A DNA stretch of 64,000 nucleotides. Origin: Methanosphaera sp. WGK6 (GTDB lineage: Archaea; Methanobacteriota; Methanobacteria; Methanobacteriales; Methanobacteriaceae). Below the pieces are notes generated by a model, which saw only the letters and a list, made by a program, of their open reading frames with translations, was not told the DNA's origin and searched no databases. The stretch spans positions 97,043 through 161,042 of the forward strand of contig NZ_JRWK01000004.1 in the NCBI RefSeq assembly GCF_001729965.1. The letters are read 5' to 3'. Positions 17,285 to 28,191 of this stretch are shown here, in pieces. How positions within the stretch are numbered: the stretch's first letter is position 1; each line of letters starts with the position of its first letter. The position numbers and the translations under genes were made by a program.

Positions 17285-20200
17285 ATTCTATAATTGTTAA
17301 AATATTTGTCGTATTCCTGCCTGCAAGATATGCTTGTCTTTCACCAGATACAATCATAATATCATTAAATGTTTTAAATTTAGAAGCATTGATATTACTT
17401 AAATCAATAATTCCATTTACAACTTTAAAGTATATTGGAGTATCGTTTGCATCTTTTACAGTAACATTATTTACTTTTACACAAATCTTGTTTACTCCTT
17501 TAACGAGATTTCCATTATAATCAGTTATAGTACCAGTTATTTTGGTTATTGTTTTTGTGGAGTTGTTAATTGTTACATTAGTAAATTGTATATTTATTGG
17601 TGATTTTTCCACGTGGAATATTGTAGTATTTCTACTATCTGGATAGAATATATCATTTTGATATACTGCCTCTACTGTGTAGTTACGTAAACTATTGTTT
17701 CCATCAACACTTGCCATTCCAGCAGGTACATGATATGTGTATGTTGCAGTATTATTTACTACTTTTACACGTGTTGCATTACCAGTTTCATTTTTAATTG
17801 TTACACCATTTACTTTGAATATTACATATCCTTCTTCATTTATAGCAGTTGTGTTTACTCCATTAGGAGTTGTATCACGTAGTACTGCAGTGAAATTAAT
17901 ATCTACATCTTGATTTGTAGACTCTACAGTTGTTACTGTAAGTTCTGCTCTTCTTTTAGTAATTTGTGCTGTTGTAATTTCTGAAACATTTGCTTCATAA
18001 TTACGTGCACCACTATATGATGCAGATAGGTTTTTTGCATTACGTAAGTATAAATCAGCTGTTAATGTGTAAGTCACGGTTCCATTTACTACACTGAATT
18101 TAAGTGGGTTTGCTGTACTGTTAAATGATCCATCACTTCTTAGTGTTTTACCATTTAATTTAAATACTAGGTTTCCACCATTTACAACATTACCATACAT
18201 ATCAGTTACATGAGCAACTAATGTAATATTTTCACCAATAATACCAGTTACACTATCTACTACAACAATAGTAGAACGTTTTATTACTTCAGTATCACTA
18301 GTTGCACTAGATTCATAATATGTATCATTTCCAGAATAGCTTACATTTATTGTATGATTTCCTACTGGAAGTTTTATTGTTACATTATATGTACCCATTT
18401 CATCAGTAGTAGTTATAACATTACCATTAGGACTTGTTATAATTACAGTTGCACCTGAAATAGAATTTCCTTCTTCATCAACAACTTTACCAGTTACAGT
18501 AGTTCTATTTCCAACCGTTGTATTTTCAATAGGCTCAATTGTAATAATTGAATCTATTTTTGTTACATTGAATGTTGTAACATTACTGCATGGATTATAA
18601 GTATCATTACCCTCATAGTTAACAGTTACATTATTTATTCCAACAACACTAGTTGTGTAATTAGTTTTATAGACTCCATCTTCTGTAGTTACTTTAGCTA
18701 CTTCTACTCCATTTACTGAAATAATTACTTCAGCATCAGTTATTGTTTCACCGTTTTCATCAGTAAGTACACCAGTGATTTCTACTGTTTTACCTACATC
18801 TACAGATTCAATAGGATTAACTGTTATGCTTGAGTTAACTTTACGTACTTTGTACTCTGTTTTATTACTACTTGGGTTGTAGGTTCCATTTCCATTATAT
18901 GTAACTTCTACTGTTTTATCTCCTTCTAGAACCTCAGAAATAGTTACTTTATATTCACCATTTTCATTAGTTGTAGTAGAGTATTTTTTACCCTCTACTG
19001 TTACTGTTACGTCCACATCAGAAATAGGGTTACCCTCTTCATCAACAACTTTACCAGTTACAGTAGTTGTACTTCCAACAGTATTATTTTCAATAGAATC
19101 TACAGTAATTACTGTGTCTATTTTTGTTACATTAAATGTTGTAGCTATTTTACTTGGGTTGTAAGTTCCATTACCTGCGTAATTTACATCCACTGTATTT
19201 TCTCCTACAAGAATTGTGGTATATTCAGTTATGTATACTCCTTCACTATTTGTAGTTACTTTAGCTACTTCTACTCCATTTACTGAGATAATTACTTCAG
19301 TATCAGTTATTGTTTCACCGTTTTCATCGGTAAGTACACCTGTAATTTCTACTGTTTTACCTACATCTACAGATTTGATTTGATCAACAGTTACACTTGA
19401 GTTAACTTTACGTACTTTGTACTCTGTTTTATCACTACTTGGGTTGTATGTATCATCACCATTGTATGTAGCTTCAACAGTTACATCTGTAGCTATTTTT
19501 TCTTCAACGGATACTTCGAATTTACCTTCATTATTAGTAGTTACAGTATATTCTACTCCATTTACTGTTACTTTTATTGTAGCATCGGAAATTATGTTAT
19601 TTTCTTCATCTACGAGAGTTCCAGTAATTGTGGTAGTTGCACCTACTCTAGTATTTTCAATAGAGTCAAGTTTAATTACTGTATCTATTTTAGTTACTTC
19701 AAAGGTCGTAGTTGTTTTACTTGGGTTATATGTTCCATTACCTTCGTAAGTTATATCTACAGTGTTTTCTCCTACAAGAATTGTGGTATATTCTGTTGTG
19801 TATACTCCTTCACTATTTGTAGTTACTTTAGCTACTTCTATGCCATTTACTGAGATAATTACTTTAGCATCAGTTATTGTTTCACCGTTTTCATCGGTAA
19901 GTACACCAGTGATTTCTACTATTTTACCAACATCAACAGAGTTAATTGTACCGACATCTACCGTAGTGTCAAGTTTACGTACATTATACTTAGTTGCATT
20001 AGTACTTGGATTATATGTATCATTACCAGCATAGGATGCTGTTACTTCCACATCACCAGATCTGTTTTCATCTAAGGATAATTCAAACTTACCTTCACTA
20101 TTTGTAGTTAGAATGTATTCCACACCATTTACTGTTACAGTTATTTTAGAATTAGAGAGAATATTTTCTTCTTCATCTACAAGTGTTCCAATAATTACTG

Positions 20201-23200
20201 TTGTTTTTCCAACTGTAGTATTTTTAATAGAGTCTAATTTAATTACTGTATCTATTTTAGTTACTTCAAAGGTCGTAGCTGTTTTACTTGGGTTGTAAGT
20301 GCCATTACCTTCATAATTTATGTATACATTATTTATTCCAACAGTATTTGTAGTATATTTAGTTGTATAGATACCTTGTGTATTTGTGATTACTTTAGCT
20401 ACTTCTACTCCATTTACTGAGATAATTACTTCAGCATCAGTTATTGTTTCACCATTTTCATCAGTAAGTACACCTGTTATTTTAACAACTTTACCTATAT
20501 CTACAGAGTTAATTGTGTTAACTGTTATGGTTGTATCAAGTTTACGTACATTGTATTCTGTTTTATCATTGCTTGGGTTGTATGTATCATCACCAGTATA
20601 TGTAGCTTCAACAGTTACATCTGTAGCTATTTTTTCTTCAACAGATACTTCGAATTTACCTTCATCATTAGTAGTTACAGTATATTCTACTCCATTTACT
20701 ATTATAGTTACTTTAGAATTAGAAAGTACATTTTCTTCTTCATCTTTAAGTGTACCTATAATTTTAGTGGTTGCTCCTACTGTTGTATCATCAATAGAGT
20801 CAATACTGAGTACTGTATCTATTTTTGTTACTTTAAATGAAGTGGTAGTTTTACTTGGATTGTATGTACCATTACCTTCATAACTTACATCCACTGTATT
20901 TTCTCCTACAAGATCCGTTGTATATTCAGTTGTGTATACTCCTTCACTATTTGTAGTTACTTTAGCTACTTCTACTCCATTTACTGAAATAATAATTTCA
21001 GCATCTGCTATTGCTTCATCATTTTCATCAGCGAGTACACCTGTTATTTTAACAACTTTACCTACATCTACAGAGTTAATTTGATTTACTGTTACTTTTG
21101 TGTCTAGTTTACATACATTGTATTCTATTTTATCACTACTTGGATTATATATGTCGTTACCATCGTATGTAGCTTCAACAGTTACATCTGTAGCTAATTT
21201 TTCTTCAATGGATACTTCAAATTTACCTTCATCATTAGTAGTTACAGTATATTCTACTCCATTTACTGTTACTTTTATTGTAGCATCAGAAATTATATTT
21301 CCTTCCTCATCTACAAGTGTTCCAGTAATTGTAGTAGTTGCTCCAACTACAGTATCTTTGATAGAGTCAAGTTTAATTACTGTATCTATTTTAGTTACTT
21401 CAAAGGAAGTAGTAGTTTTACTTGGATTATATGTACCGTTACCTTCATAAGTTATATCTACAGTATTTGTACCAACAAGACTAGTTGTGTATTCAACACT
21501 ATATACTCCATTTTCATTAGTTTTCATTGTTGTTAATACTTCACCATTTACTAAAATAATAATTTTAGCATTATTTATGGTTTCATCATTTTCATCAGTA
21601 AGTACACCTGTAATTTTTACAGTTTTACCTACATCTACAGAGTTAATTGTGTTAACTGTTACGGTTGTATCAAGTTTACGTACATTATATTCTGTTTTAT
21701 CACTACTTGGATTATATGTGTCGTTACCATCGTATGTAGCTTCAACAGTTACACCTGTAGCTATTTTTTCTTCAACAGATACTTCGAATTTACCTTCACT
21801 ATTAGTAGTTGCAGTATATTCTACTCCATTTACTTTTATGGTTACTTTGGAATTAGAAAGTACATTTCCTTCTTCATCTTTAAGTGTACCTGTAATTGTA
21901 GTAGTTGCTCCAACTACAGTATCTTTGATAGAGTCAAGTTTAATTACTGTATCTATTTTAGTTACTTCAAAGGAAGTAGTAGTTTTACTTGGATTGTAAG
22001 TACCATTACCTTCATAATTTATGTATACAGTGTTTTCTCCTACAAGAATTGTGGTATATTCTGTTGTGTATACTCCTTCACTGTTTGTAGTTACTTTAGC
22101 TACTTCATTACCATTTACTGAAATAATTACTTCAGCATCTGCTATTGCTTCATCATTTTCATCAGCAAGTACACCTGTAATTTCTACAGTTTTACCGACA
22201 TCAACTGATTCAATTTGATCTACTGTTACTTTTGTGTCTAGTTTACGTACATTGTATTCTGTTTTATCATTGCTTGGGTTGTATGTATCATCACCAGTAT
22301 ATGTAGCTTCAACAGTTACATCTGTAGCTATTTTTTCTTCAACAGATACTTCAAATTTACCTTCACTATTAGTAGTTGCAGTATATTCTACTCCATTTAC
22401 TTTTATGGTTACTTTGGAATTAGAAAGTACATTTCCTTCTTCATCTTTAAGTGTACCTATAATTTTAGTGGTTGCTCCTACTGTTGTATCATCAATAGAG
22501 TCAAGTTTAATTACCGTGTCTATTTTAGTTACTTCAAATGAGGTTGTAGTCTTACTTGGGTTATATGTTCCATTACCTTCGTAAGTTACATCTACAGTAT
22601 TTTCTCCTACAAGAATTGTGGTATATTCAGTTGTGTATACTCCGTCACTGTTCGTACTTACTTTAGCTACTTCATTACCATTTACTGAAATAATAATTTC
22701 AGCATCTTCTATTGTTTCACCATTTTTATCAGTGAGTACACCTGTAATTTCTACAGTTTTACCGACATCAACTGATTCAATTTGATCTACTGTTACAGTT
22801 GTATCAATTTTACTTACTGTGTATTCAGTTTTATCATTGCTTGGATTATATGTATCGTTACCATTGTATGTAGCTTCAACGGATACCTTTGTAGCTAGTT
22901 TTTCTTCAACAGATACTTCAAATTTACCTTCATTATTAGTAGTTACAGTGTATTCTACTCCATTTACTGTTACTTTTATTGTAGCATCGGAAATTATATT
23001 TCCTTCCTCATCTACAAGTGTTCCAGTAATTGTAGTAGTTGCTCCAACTACAGTATCGTTAATAGAATCTAATTTAATTACTGTATCTATTTTAGTTACT
23101 TTAAATGTTGTAGCTGTTTTACTTGGATTGTATGTTCCATTACCTGCGTAATTTACATCTACAGTGTTTTCTCCTACAAGAATTGTGGTATATTCTGTTG

Positions 23201-26200
23201 TGTATACTCCTTCACTGTTTGTAGTTACTTTAGCTACTTCTTTACCATTTACTGAAATAATTACTTCAGCATCTGCTATTGCTTCATCATTTTCATCAGC
23301 GAGTACACCTGTTATTTTAACAACTTTACCTACATCTACAGAGTTAATTTGATCTACTGTTACTTTTGTGTCTAGTTTACGTACATTGTATTCTGTTTTA
23401 TCACTACTTGGATTATATGTATCATCACCAGTATATGTAACTTCAACAGTTACATCTGTAGCTAGTTTTTCTTCAACAGATACTTCGAATTTACCTTCAC
23501 TATTAGTAGTTGCAGTATATTCTACTCCATTTACTGTTACTGTTACTTTGGAATTAGAAAGTACATTTCCTTCTTCATCTTTAAGTGTACCTGTAATTGT
23601 AGTGGTTGCACCTACTGTTGTATCATCAATAGAGTCAATACTGAGTACTGTATCTATTTTTGTTACTTTAAATGAAGTGGTAGTTTTACTTGGATTGTAT
23701 GTACCATTACCTTCATAACTTACATCCACTGTATTTTCTCCTACAAGATCCGTTGTATATTCTGTTGTGTATACTCCTTCACTGTTTGTAGTTACTTTAG
23801 CTACTTCTTTACCATTTACTGAAATAATTACTTCAGCATATGCTATTGCTTCATCATTTTCATCAGTGAGTACACCTGTAATTTCTACTGTTTTACCTAC
23901 ATCTACAGAGTTAATTGTGTTAACTGTTACGGTTGTATCAAGTTTACGTACATTATATTCTGTTTTATCACTACTTGGATTATATGTATCATCACCAGTA
24001 TATGTAGCTTCAACGGATACCTTTGTAGCTAGTTTTTCTTCAACAGATACTTCAAATTTACCTTCATTATTAGTAGTTACAGTATATTCTACTCCATTTA
24101 CTGTTACTTTTATTGTAGCATCGGAAATTATATTTCCTTCCTCATCTACAAGTGTTCCAGTAATTGTAGTGGTTGCTCCTACTGTTGTATCACCAATAGA
24201 GTCTAATTTAATTACTGTATCTATTTTAGTTACTTTAAATGTTGTAGCTGTTTTACTTGGATTATATGTACCGTTACCTTCGTAAGTTATATCTACAGTA
24301 TTTGTACCAACAAGACTAGTTGTGTATTCAACACTATATACTCCATTTTCATTAGTTTTCACTGTTGTTAATACTTCACCATTTACTAAAATAATAATTT
24401 TAGCATTATTTATGGTTTCATCATTTTCATCAGTGAGTACACCTGTAATTTCTACTGTTTTACCTACATCTACAGAGTTAATTGTGTTAACTGTTACAGT
24501 TGTATCAATTTTACTTACTGTATATTCAGTTTTATCACTACTTGGATTATATGTATCATCACCAGTATATGTAGCTTCAACAGTTACATCTGTAGCTAAT
24601 TTTTCTTCAACAGATACTTCGAACTTACCTTCACTATTAGTAGTTGTAGTGTATTTTACTCCATTTACTTTTATTGTTACTTTAGAATTAGAAAGTACAT
24701 TTCCTTCTTCATCTTTAAGTGTACCTGTAATTTTAGTGGTTGCTCCAACTACTGTATTGTCAATTGAATCTAAATTGAGTATTGTATCTATTTTTGTTAC
24801 TTCAAATGAAGTAGTTGTTTTACTTGGGTTGTAAGTTCCATTACCTGTGTATTCTATAGTTACGGTGTTTTTTCCAACTAGACTAGTTATGTATTTTGTT
24901 TGATAGAATCCATTTTCATCTGTTTTTACTGTTGTTAATTCTTTACCGTTTATAGAGATTATGATTTCTGCATCTGAGATGAGGTTATTATTTTCATCAG
25001 TGAGTACACCTGTAATTTCTACTGTTTTACCAACATTAACTGTATTAATTTGATTTAGTGTTACTTTTGTGTCTAGTTTATGTACATTATATTCTGTGTT
25101 ATCAGAACTTGGTTCATATTTATAGTCACCATCATAATCTGCTTCAACAGTTACACTACATTCTGCTTTTTCTTCAACAGGTACTTTAAATTTACCTGTA
25201 TTATCAGTAATTACTTCATATTCAACACCATTTACTTTTACTGTTACTTTAGAATTAGAAATAATATTTTTATATTCATCAGTGAGTGTTCCAGTTATTA
25301 CTGTTGTTTTTCCAACTGTGGTGTCTTTAATAGGATCTATACTGAGTACTGTGTTTATTTTTATTACTTTAAATGTTGTTGATTCTTTAGTTGAGTAGTA
25401 TTTGTTGTTTTCTTCAAATGCTACATCTACTTTGTTTTCTCCAACGGTTGTTGTTTTGTATTCAGTGTAGTAGTATCCATCTTTATCAGTAACTACTGTG
25501 ATTAATTCTTCATCATTTACTGATATTTTTATGTTTGCATTTGGAATTGCTCTGCCTAGTTCATCTGTGAGAATACCTTTAATTTTAACTGTTTCTCCTA
25601 TTTTTACTGTGTTTATAGGTTCAATTGTTATTGTTGTAGCAAGTTTTTCTACATTGTATTCTGCTTTTTTAGAGCTTGGATTGTATTTGTCGTTACCATT
25701 ATATGTAGCTTCTACTTTTACTATTCCTGATTTGGTTTCTTCTATGGTTAATTGGAAGTTACCTTTATTATCAGTTGTTACATCGTATTTTTCATCATTT
25801 ATTGTTATGGTTACTGGTACATTTGATGAGATTATGTTTCCAAATTCATCTGTGAGTTGTCCAGTTATTACTGTTGTTTCTCCAACATATGTGTTTTCAA
25901 TAGAATTTAAAGTAATTTTGGTATTTAATGGTACAACTTTAAAGGTTGAATCATTTTTACTTGGATTATATATTGTATTACCTTTGTAGATTACTTGTAT
26001 TGTGTTTGTTCCAAGATTATCTGCAATGTCGATTATACTATATGAACCATCTTTTCCAGTTGTTACTGTATCAACATATACATTATTTACATATATTTCA
26101 ACATCTTCTCCAGCTAGGATTCTGTCATGTTCATCATATAATACTCCACTAATTGTGATTGGTTGATCTACTGTGGTAGTTTCAATTTTATTAATTGTTA

Positions 26201-27824
26201 TATGAGTTTCAAGAATTACTGTAACTTTACTATTAAATACGTCTGATTGGTAGTGTTTCTCTTCTGATGTGTATACAAATTCAATATCACTAGTGTCATC
26301 TAAATTTAATGTGAGTGTTGCTTCTCCATTTATAACAGAACCTGTTCCTATTATTGAACCGTCACGGTATGCAGTAATGGTTCCATTTCTTACAGTATCA
26401 TTATATACTTCACGTAATGAGATAGACACAGTTACTTCACCATTCTTCTTAATAAGGTAATCTTGTTCTTTAAATTTAACTTCGAGTAAGTTGTTTATGT
26501 ATTCATTATCATGGATTATGAGCGTTGCAGGGTCTTCAGTATCATCTAATAATATGTCATTAGAGTCATCTGTGTTGTTTTCAAACAAGTTGTTTGTTAT
26601 TACTGCATTACCCTCATTTCCAATTACATAGCTAGAACTATCTGTTACATAACTATTGTTTACTGTGTTATTATTAAAGGTAAGATTTCCTTGGTTGAAT
26701 AATAATCCATTTTTAGTTGCACTACTGTTTGATAAGGTAGTGTTTGTTATAGTTAGGTTTCCACTATTGTAAATGGTTCCCCCATTTTCTTCTGCTTTAT
26801 GAAGCTCGAATTCACTATCTTTTATACTTATATTTCCACTATTTACATATATTGCTCCACCATTTTGTGCAATATTATTGTAGAAATAGGAATCACTAAT
26901 ATTTACATTTGAGTTATTAGAGTATATTGCTCCACCATTGCCTGTAGCATTGCCTAAAGCAAACACACTACCTTCAATTATACTATTAGTGTTATTAAGA
27001 TATAATGCTCCACCGTCCCCTGTATTGGATCCTGTGGTTGTAGCATTATTATAAGCAAAAGTTGTGTTAATTAGAGTTAAATTACCATTAGTTGAATAAA
27101 TAACTCCTGAATGTGCATTATTAAATTGAATATATGAATTTATTAATGTAAGAGAACCTTCATTTGTAATTACACCACCTGTAGTACTATTACCATAATA
27201 GAATATTACATTAGATATGGTTATATTGTAATTTTTACTAATTTCTAGTATGCTAGTACTATTTTCTCCACTGATAACAGAATTTGTTCCCTCTAGACCT
27301 ACTATACTAAATCTAGTAGCTTGGGTAATTGAGGATGTTTTTATAGTTCCCATACCTAAGGATTCTAGATTATAATAATAAGCATAACCTTGCTGAGTAC
27401 TTCCAATTAATACTATTGTATCATCATCTCGTACCATTCTTAAAGCTCTGGCTAAGTTAGTAGGATTATTTCTATTATGTCCATCACTCCACCCATTTGG
27501 TTGCACATATATTGTGTTTCCCGCGAGTTTGAGTGATTTATTGTTACTTATTTTTGAAGAGGAATTTATGGATTTTGTTATCTGTGTTGATGTGTCATCA
27601 TTATTACTTGATGTTGTTTGTGATACGTCACTATCCCCAGTTTCTAGATTTTTAGTGACTGTATCTATTATAACGGTATTATCTGAACTTGTATCATCTA
27701 CTGATACTGTACTAGTAGTGGTTATGTTACTATTTTCTGTATCTGCAGCTGAGAAAGTTCCCAGACTTACAATTATTAAAATAAACATCAAGAATAGACA
27801 AATATATTTATATTTTCTATTCAT
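17283..27824 (-). CDS. Giant adhesin-like protein with 28 tandem Ig-like units
   Basis: The 3,513-residue secreted protein has a signal peptide (basic MNRKYKYIC, hydrophobic core to about residue 24, FSAAD cleavage region), a Ser/Thr-rich linker, a parallel beta-helix domain (about 105-470, many NNSN/GGAIY rungs), then a 60-residue bridge. From about residue 535 there are 28 Ig-like units of about 94 residues recognised by VGxTxxITGxLxDE and YxGNxTYNPS. Units alternate between two types (KIDTVIKLDSI and KLDTTVTVNTI), so the repeating block is a pair. The last 320 residues form a three-domain module (FKLNGKTLRSDGSF, then ITKRRAELTV, then INIQFTNV) shared with three other adhesins here. No C-terminal membrane anchor or PMBR repeat seen. 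GAGGT precedes the ATG. Confidence 0.88.
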   Translation of the reverse strand: MNRKYKYICLFLMFILIIVSLGTFSAADTENSNITTTSTVSVDDTSSDNTVIIDTVTKNLETGDSDVSQTTSSNNDDTSTQITKSINSSSKISNNKSLKLAGNTIYVQPNGWSDGHNRNNPTNLARALRMVRDDDTIVLIGSTQQGYAYYYNLESLGMGTIKTSSITQATRFSIVGLEGTNSVISGENSTSILEISKNYNITISNVIFYYGNSTTGGVITNEGSLTLINSYIQFNNAHSGVIYSTNGNLTLINTTFAYNNATTTGSNTGDGGALYLNNTNSIIEGSVFALGNATGNGGAIYSNNSNVNISDSYFYNNIAQNGGAIYVNSGNISIKDSEFELHKAEENGGTIYNSGNLTITNTTLSNSSATKNGLLFNQGNLTFNNNTVNNSYVTDSSSYVIGNEGNAVITNNLFENNTDDSNDILLDDTEDPATLIIHDNEYINNLLEVKFKEQDYLIKKNGEVTVSISLREVYNDTVRNGTITAYRDGSIIGTGSVINGEATLTLNLDDTSDIEFVYTSEEKHYQSDVFNSKVTVILETHITINKIETTTVDQPITISGVLYDEHDRILAGEDVEIYVNNVYVDTVTTGKDGSYSIIDIADNLGTNTIQVIYKGNTIYNPSKNDSTFKVVPLNTKITLNSIENTYVGETTVITGQLTDEFGNIISSNVPVTITINDEKYDVTTDNKGNFQLTIEETKSGIVKVEATYNGNDKYNPSSKKAEYNVEKLATTITIEPINTVKIGETVKIKGILTDELGRAIPNANIKISVNDEELITVVTDKDGYYYTEYKTTTVGENKVDVAFEENNKYYSTKESTTFKVIKINTVLSIDPIKDTTVGKTTVITGTLTDEYKNIISNSKVTVKVNGVEYEVITDNTGKFKVPVEEKAECSVTVEADYDGDYKYEPSSDNTEYNVHKLDTKVTLNQINTVNVGKTVEITGVLTDENNNLISDAEIIISINGKELTTVKTDENGFYQTKYITSLVGKNTVTIEYTGNGTYNPSKTTTSFEVTKIDTILNLDSIDNTVVGATTKITGTLKDEEGNVLSNSKVTIKVNGVKYTTTTNSEGKFEVSVEEKLATDVTVEATYTGDDTYNPSSDKTEYTVSKIDTTVTVNTINSVDVGKTVEITGVLTDENDETINNAKIIILVNGEVLTTVKTNENGVYSVEYTTSLVGTNTVDITYEGNGTYNPSKTATTFKVTKIDTVIKLDSIGDTTVGATTTITGTLVDEEGNIISDATIKVTVNGVEYTVTTNNEGKFEVSVEEKLATKVSVEATYTGDDTYNPSSDKTEYNVRKLDTTVTVNTINSVDVGKTVEITGVLTDENDEAIAYAEVIISVNGKEVAKVTTNSEGVYTTEYTTDLVGENTVDVSYEGNGTYNPSKTTTSFKVTKIDTVLSIDSIDDTTVGATTTITGTLKDEEGNVLSNSKVTVTVNGVEYTATTNSEGKFEVSVEEKLATDVTVEVTYTGDDTYNPSSDKTEYNVRKLDTKVTVDQINSVDVGKVVKITGVLADENDEAIADAEVIISVNGKEVAKVTTNSEGVYTTEYTTILVGENTVDVNYAGNGTYNPSKTATTFKVTKIDTVIKLDSINDTVVGATTTITGTLVDEEGNIISDATIKVTVNGVEYTVTTNNEGKFEVSVEEKLATKVSVEATYNGNDTYNPSNDKTEYTVSKIDTTVTVDQIESVDVGKTVEITGVLTDKNGETIEDAEIIISVNGNEVAKVSTNSDGVYTTEYTTILVGENTVDVTYEGNGTYNPSKTTTSFEVTKIDTVIKLDSIDDTTVGATTKIIGTLKDEEGNVLSNSKVTIKVNGVEYTATTNSEGKFEVSVEEKIATDVTVEATYTGDDTYNPSNDKTEYNVRKLDTKVTVDQIESVDVGKTVEITGVLADENDEAIADAEVIISVNGNEVAKVTTNSEGVYTTEYTTILVGENTVYINYEGNGTYNPSKTTTSFEVTKIDTVIKLDSIKDTVVGATTTITGTLKDEEGNVLSNSKVTIKVNGVEYTATTNSEGKFEVSVEEKIATGVTVEATYDGNDTYNPSSDKTEYNVRKLDTTVTVNTINSVDVGKTVKITGVLTDENDETINNAKIIILVNGEVLTTMKTNENGVYSVEYTTSLVGTNTVDITYEGNGTYNPSKTTTSFEVTKIDTVIKLDSIKDTVVGATTTITGTLVDEEGNIISDATIKVTVNGVEYTVTTNDEGKFEVSIEEKLATDVTVEATYDGNDIYNPSSDKIEYNVCKLDTKVTVNQINSVDVGKVVKITGVLADENDEAIADAEIIISVNGVEVAKVTTNSEGVYTTEYTTDLVGENTVDVSYEGNGTYNPSKTTTSFKVTKIDTVLSIDSIDDTTVGATTKIIGTLKDEEENVLSNSKVTIIVNGVEYTVTTNDEGKFEVSVEEKIATDVTVEATYTGDDTYNPSNDKTEYNVRKLDTTITVNTINSVDIGKVVKITGVLTDENGETITDAEVIISVNGVEVAKVITNTQGIYTTKYTTNTVGINNVYINYEGNGTYNPSKTATTFEVTKIDTVIKLDSIKNTTVGKTTVIIGTLVDEEENILSNSKITVTVNGVEYILTTNSEGKFELSLDENRSGDVEVTASYAGNDTYNPSTNATKYNVRKLDTTVDVGTINSVDVGKIVEITGVLTDENGETITDAKVIISVNGIEVAKVTTNSEGVYTTEYTTILVGENTVDITYEGNGTYNPSKTTTTFEVTKIDTVIKLDSIENTRVGATTTITGTLVDEENNIISDATIKVTVNGVEYTVTTNNEGKFEVSVEEKIATDVTVEATYNGDDTYNPSSDKTEYKVRKVNSSVTVDQIKSVDVGKTVEITGVLTDENGETITDTEVIISVNGVEVAKVTTNSEGVYITEYTTILVGENTVDVNYAGNGTYNPSKIATTFNVTKIDTVITVDSIENNTVGSTTTVTGKVVDEEGNPISDVDVTVTVEGKKYSTTTNENGEYKVTISEVLEGDKTVEVTYNGNGTYNPSSNKTEYKVRKVNSSITVNPIESVDVGKTVEITGVLTDENGETITDAEVIISVNGVEVAKVTTEDGVYKTNYTTSVVGINNVTVNYEGNDTYNPCSNVTTFNVTKIDSIITIEPIENTTVGNRTTVTGKVVDEEGNSISGATVIITSPNGNVITTTDEMGTYNVTIKLPVGNHTINVSYSGNDTYYESSATSDTEVIKRSTIVVVDSVTGIIGENITLVAHVTDMYGNVVNGGNLVFKLNGKTLRSDGSFNSTANPLKFSVVNGTVTYTLTADLYLRNAKNLSASYSGARNYEANVSEITTAQITKRRAELTVTTVESTNQDVDINFTAVLRDTTPNGVNTTAINEEGYVIFKVNGVTIKNETGNATRVKVVNNTATYTYHVPAGMASVDGNNSLRNYTVEAVYQNDIFYPDSRNTTIFHVEKSPINIQFTNVTINNSTKTITKITGTITDYNGNLVKGVNKICVKVNNVTVKDANDTPIYFKVVNGIIDLSNINASKFKTFNDIMIVSGERQAYLAGRNTTNILTIIE
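18265..26220 (-). repeat. DNA-level tandem array of paired Ig-like repeats
   Basis: About 8 kb of roughly 284-bp units within the giant adhesin gene. Long identical stretches recur every second unit, for example the text encoding GKFEVSVEEKLATDVTVEAT and NVRKLDT. The central units are almost identical while the first four and last two diverge, the usual sign of unequal crossing-over in the middle of an array. Unit number is therefore likely to vary between strains and to be at risk of assembly collapse. Confidence 0.8.
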
Positions 27825-28107
27825 TACGTATATACCTCTTTTAAATGTTTAAACATATATTTTTTTTACATACTCATTAATATGTAATATTTTAATCCAT
27901 ATTAACCATATATTTCATAAAAATTAAAATATATTAAATATATATAAATTTTTCTTATTATTTAAATTTAATGTCATTAAATGGTGATAAAAACCATTTA
28001 AAAAGAAATCTAGAACATTATATAATATATTATAAACATATTATCTCTTACTATATAAATAATACATCACTTTTCTTTACTAGTTTTTAAAATATATTAT
28101 AAAATAC

Positions 28108-28146
28108 AATACATAAAAAAAGTAATATAAAACATAATACATAAAA
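28108..28146. promoter_or_regulatory. Direct repeat upstream of ATPase paralog 2
   Basis: AATACATAAAA occurs at 28108-28118 and 28136-28146, 28 bases apart, with a third partial copy (AATACAT) at 28061. They lie 45-85 bases before the ATG. Weaker than the operator pairs of the other two ATPase genes and in a low-complexity region, so it may be chance. The rest of 27825-28191 holds only AT-rich sequence with divergent promoters for the adhesin and the ATPase. Confidence 0.3.
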
Positions 28147-28191
28147 TAAAAAAATATACACGTTTATATAAAAAAAGGAAATTGAATTAAA

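Noticed and set aside
18265..26220. CRISPR-like or satellite array
   Set aside because: The repeats are 284-bp coding units in one open frame of an adhesin; there are no spacers and no cas genes in the window.
19417..26460. Many antisense reading frames of 60-170 codons inside the giant adhesin
   Set aside because: They are Val/Ser/Thr-rich shadows of the repeats on the other strand, recur with each repeat unit and lack ribosome sites.
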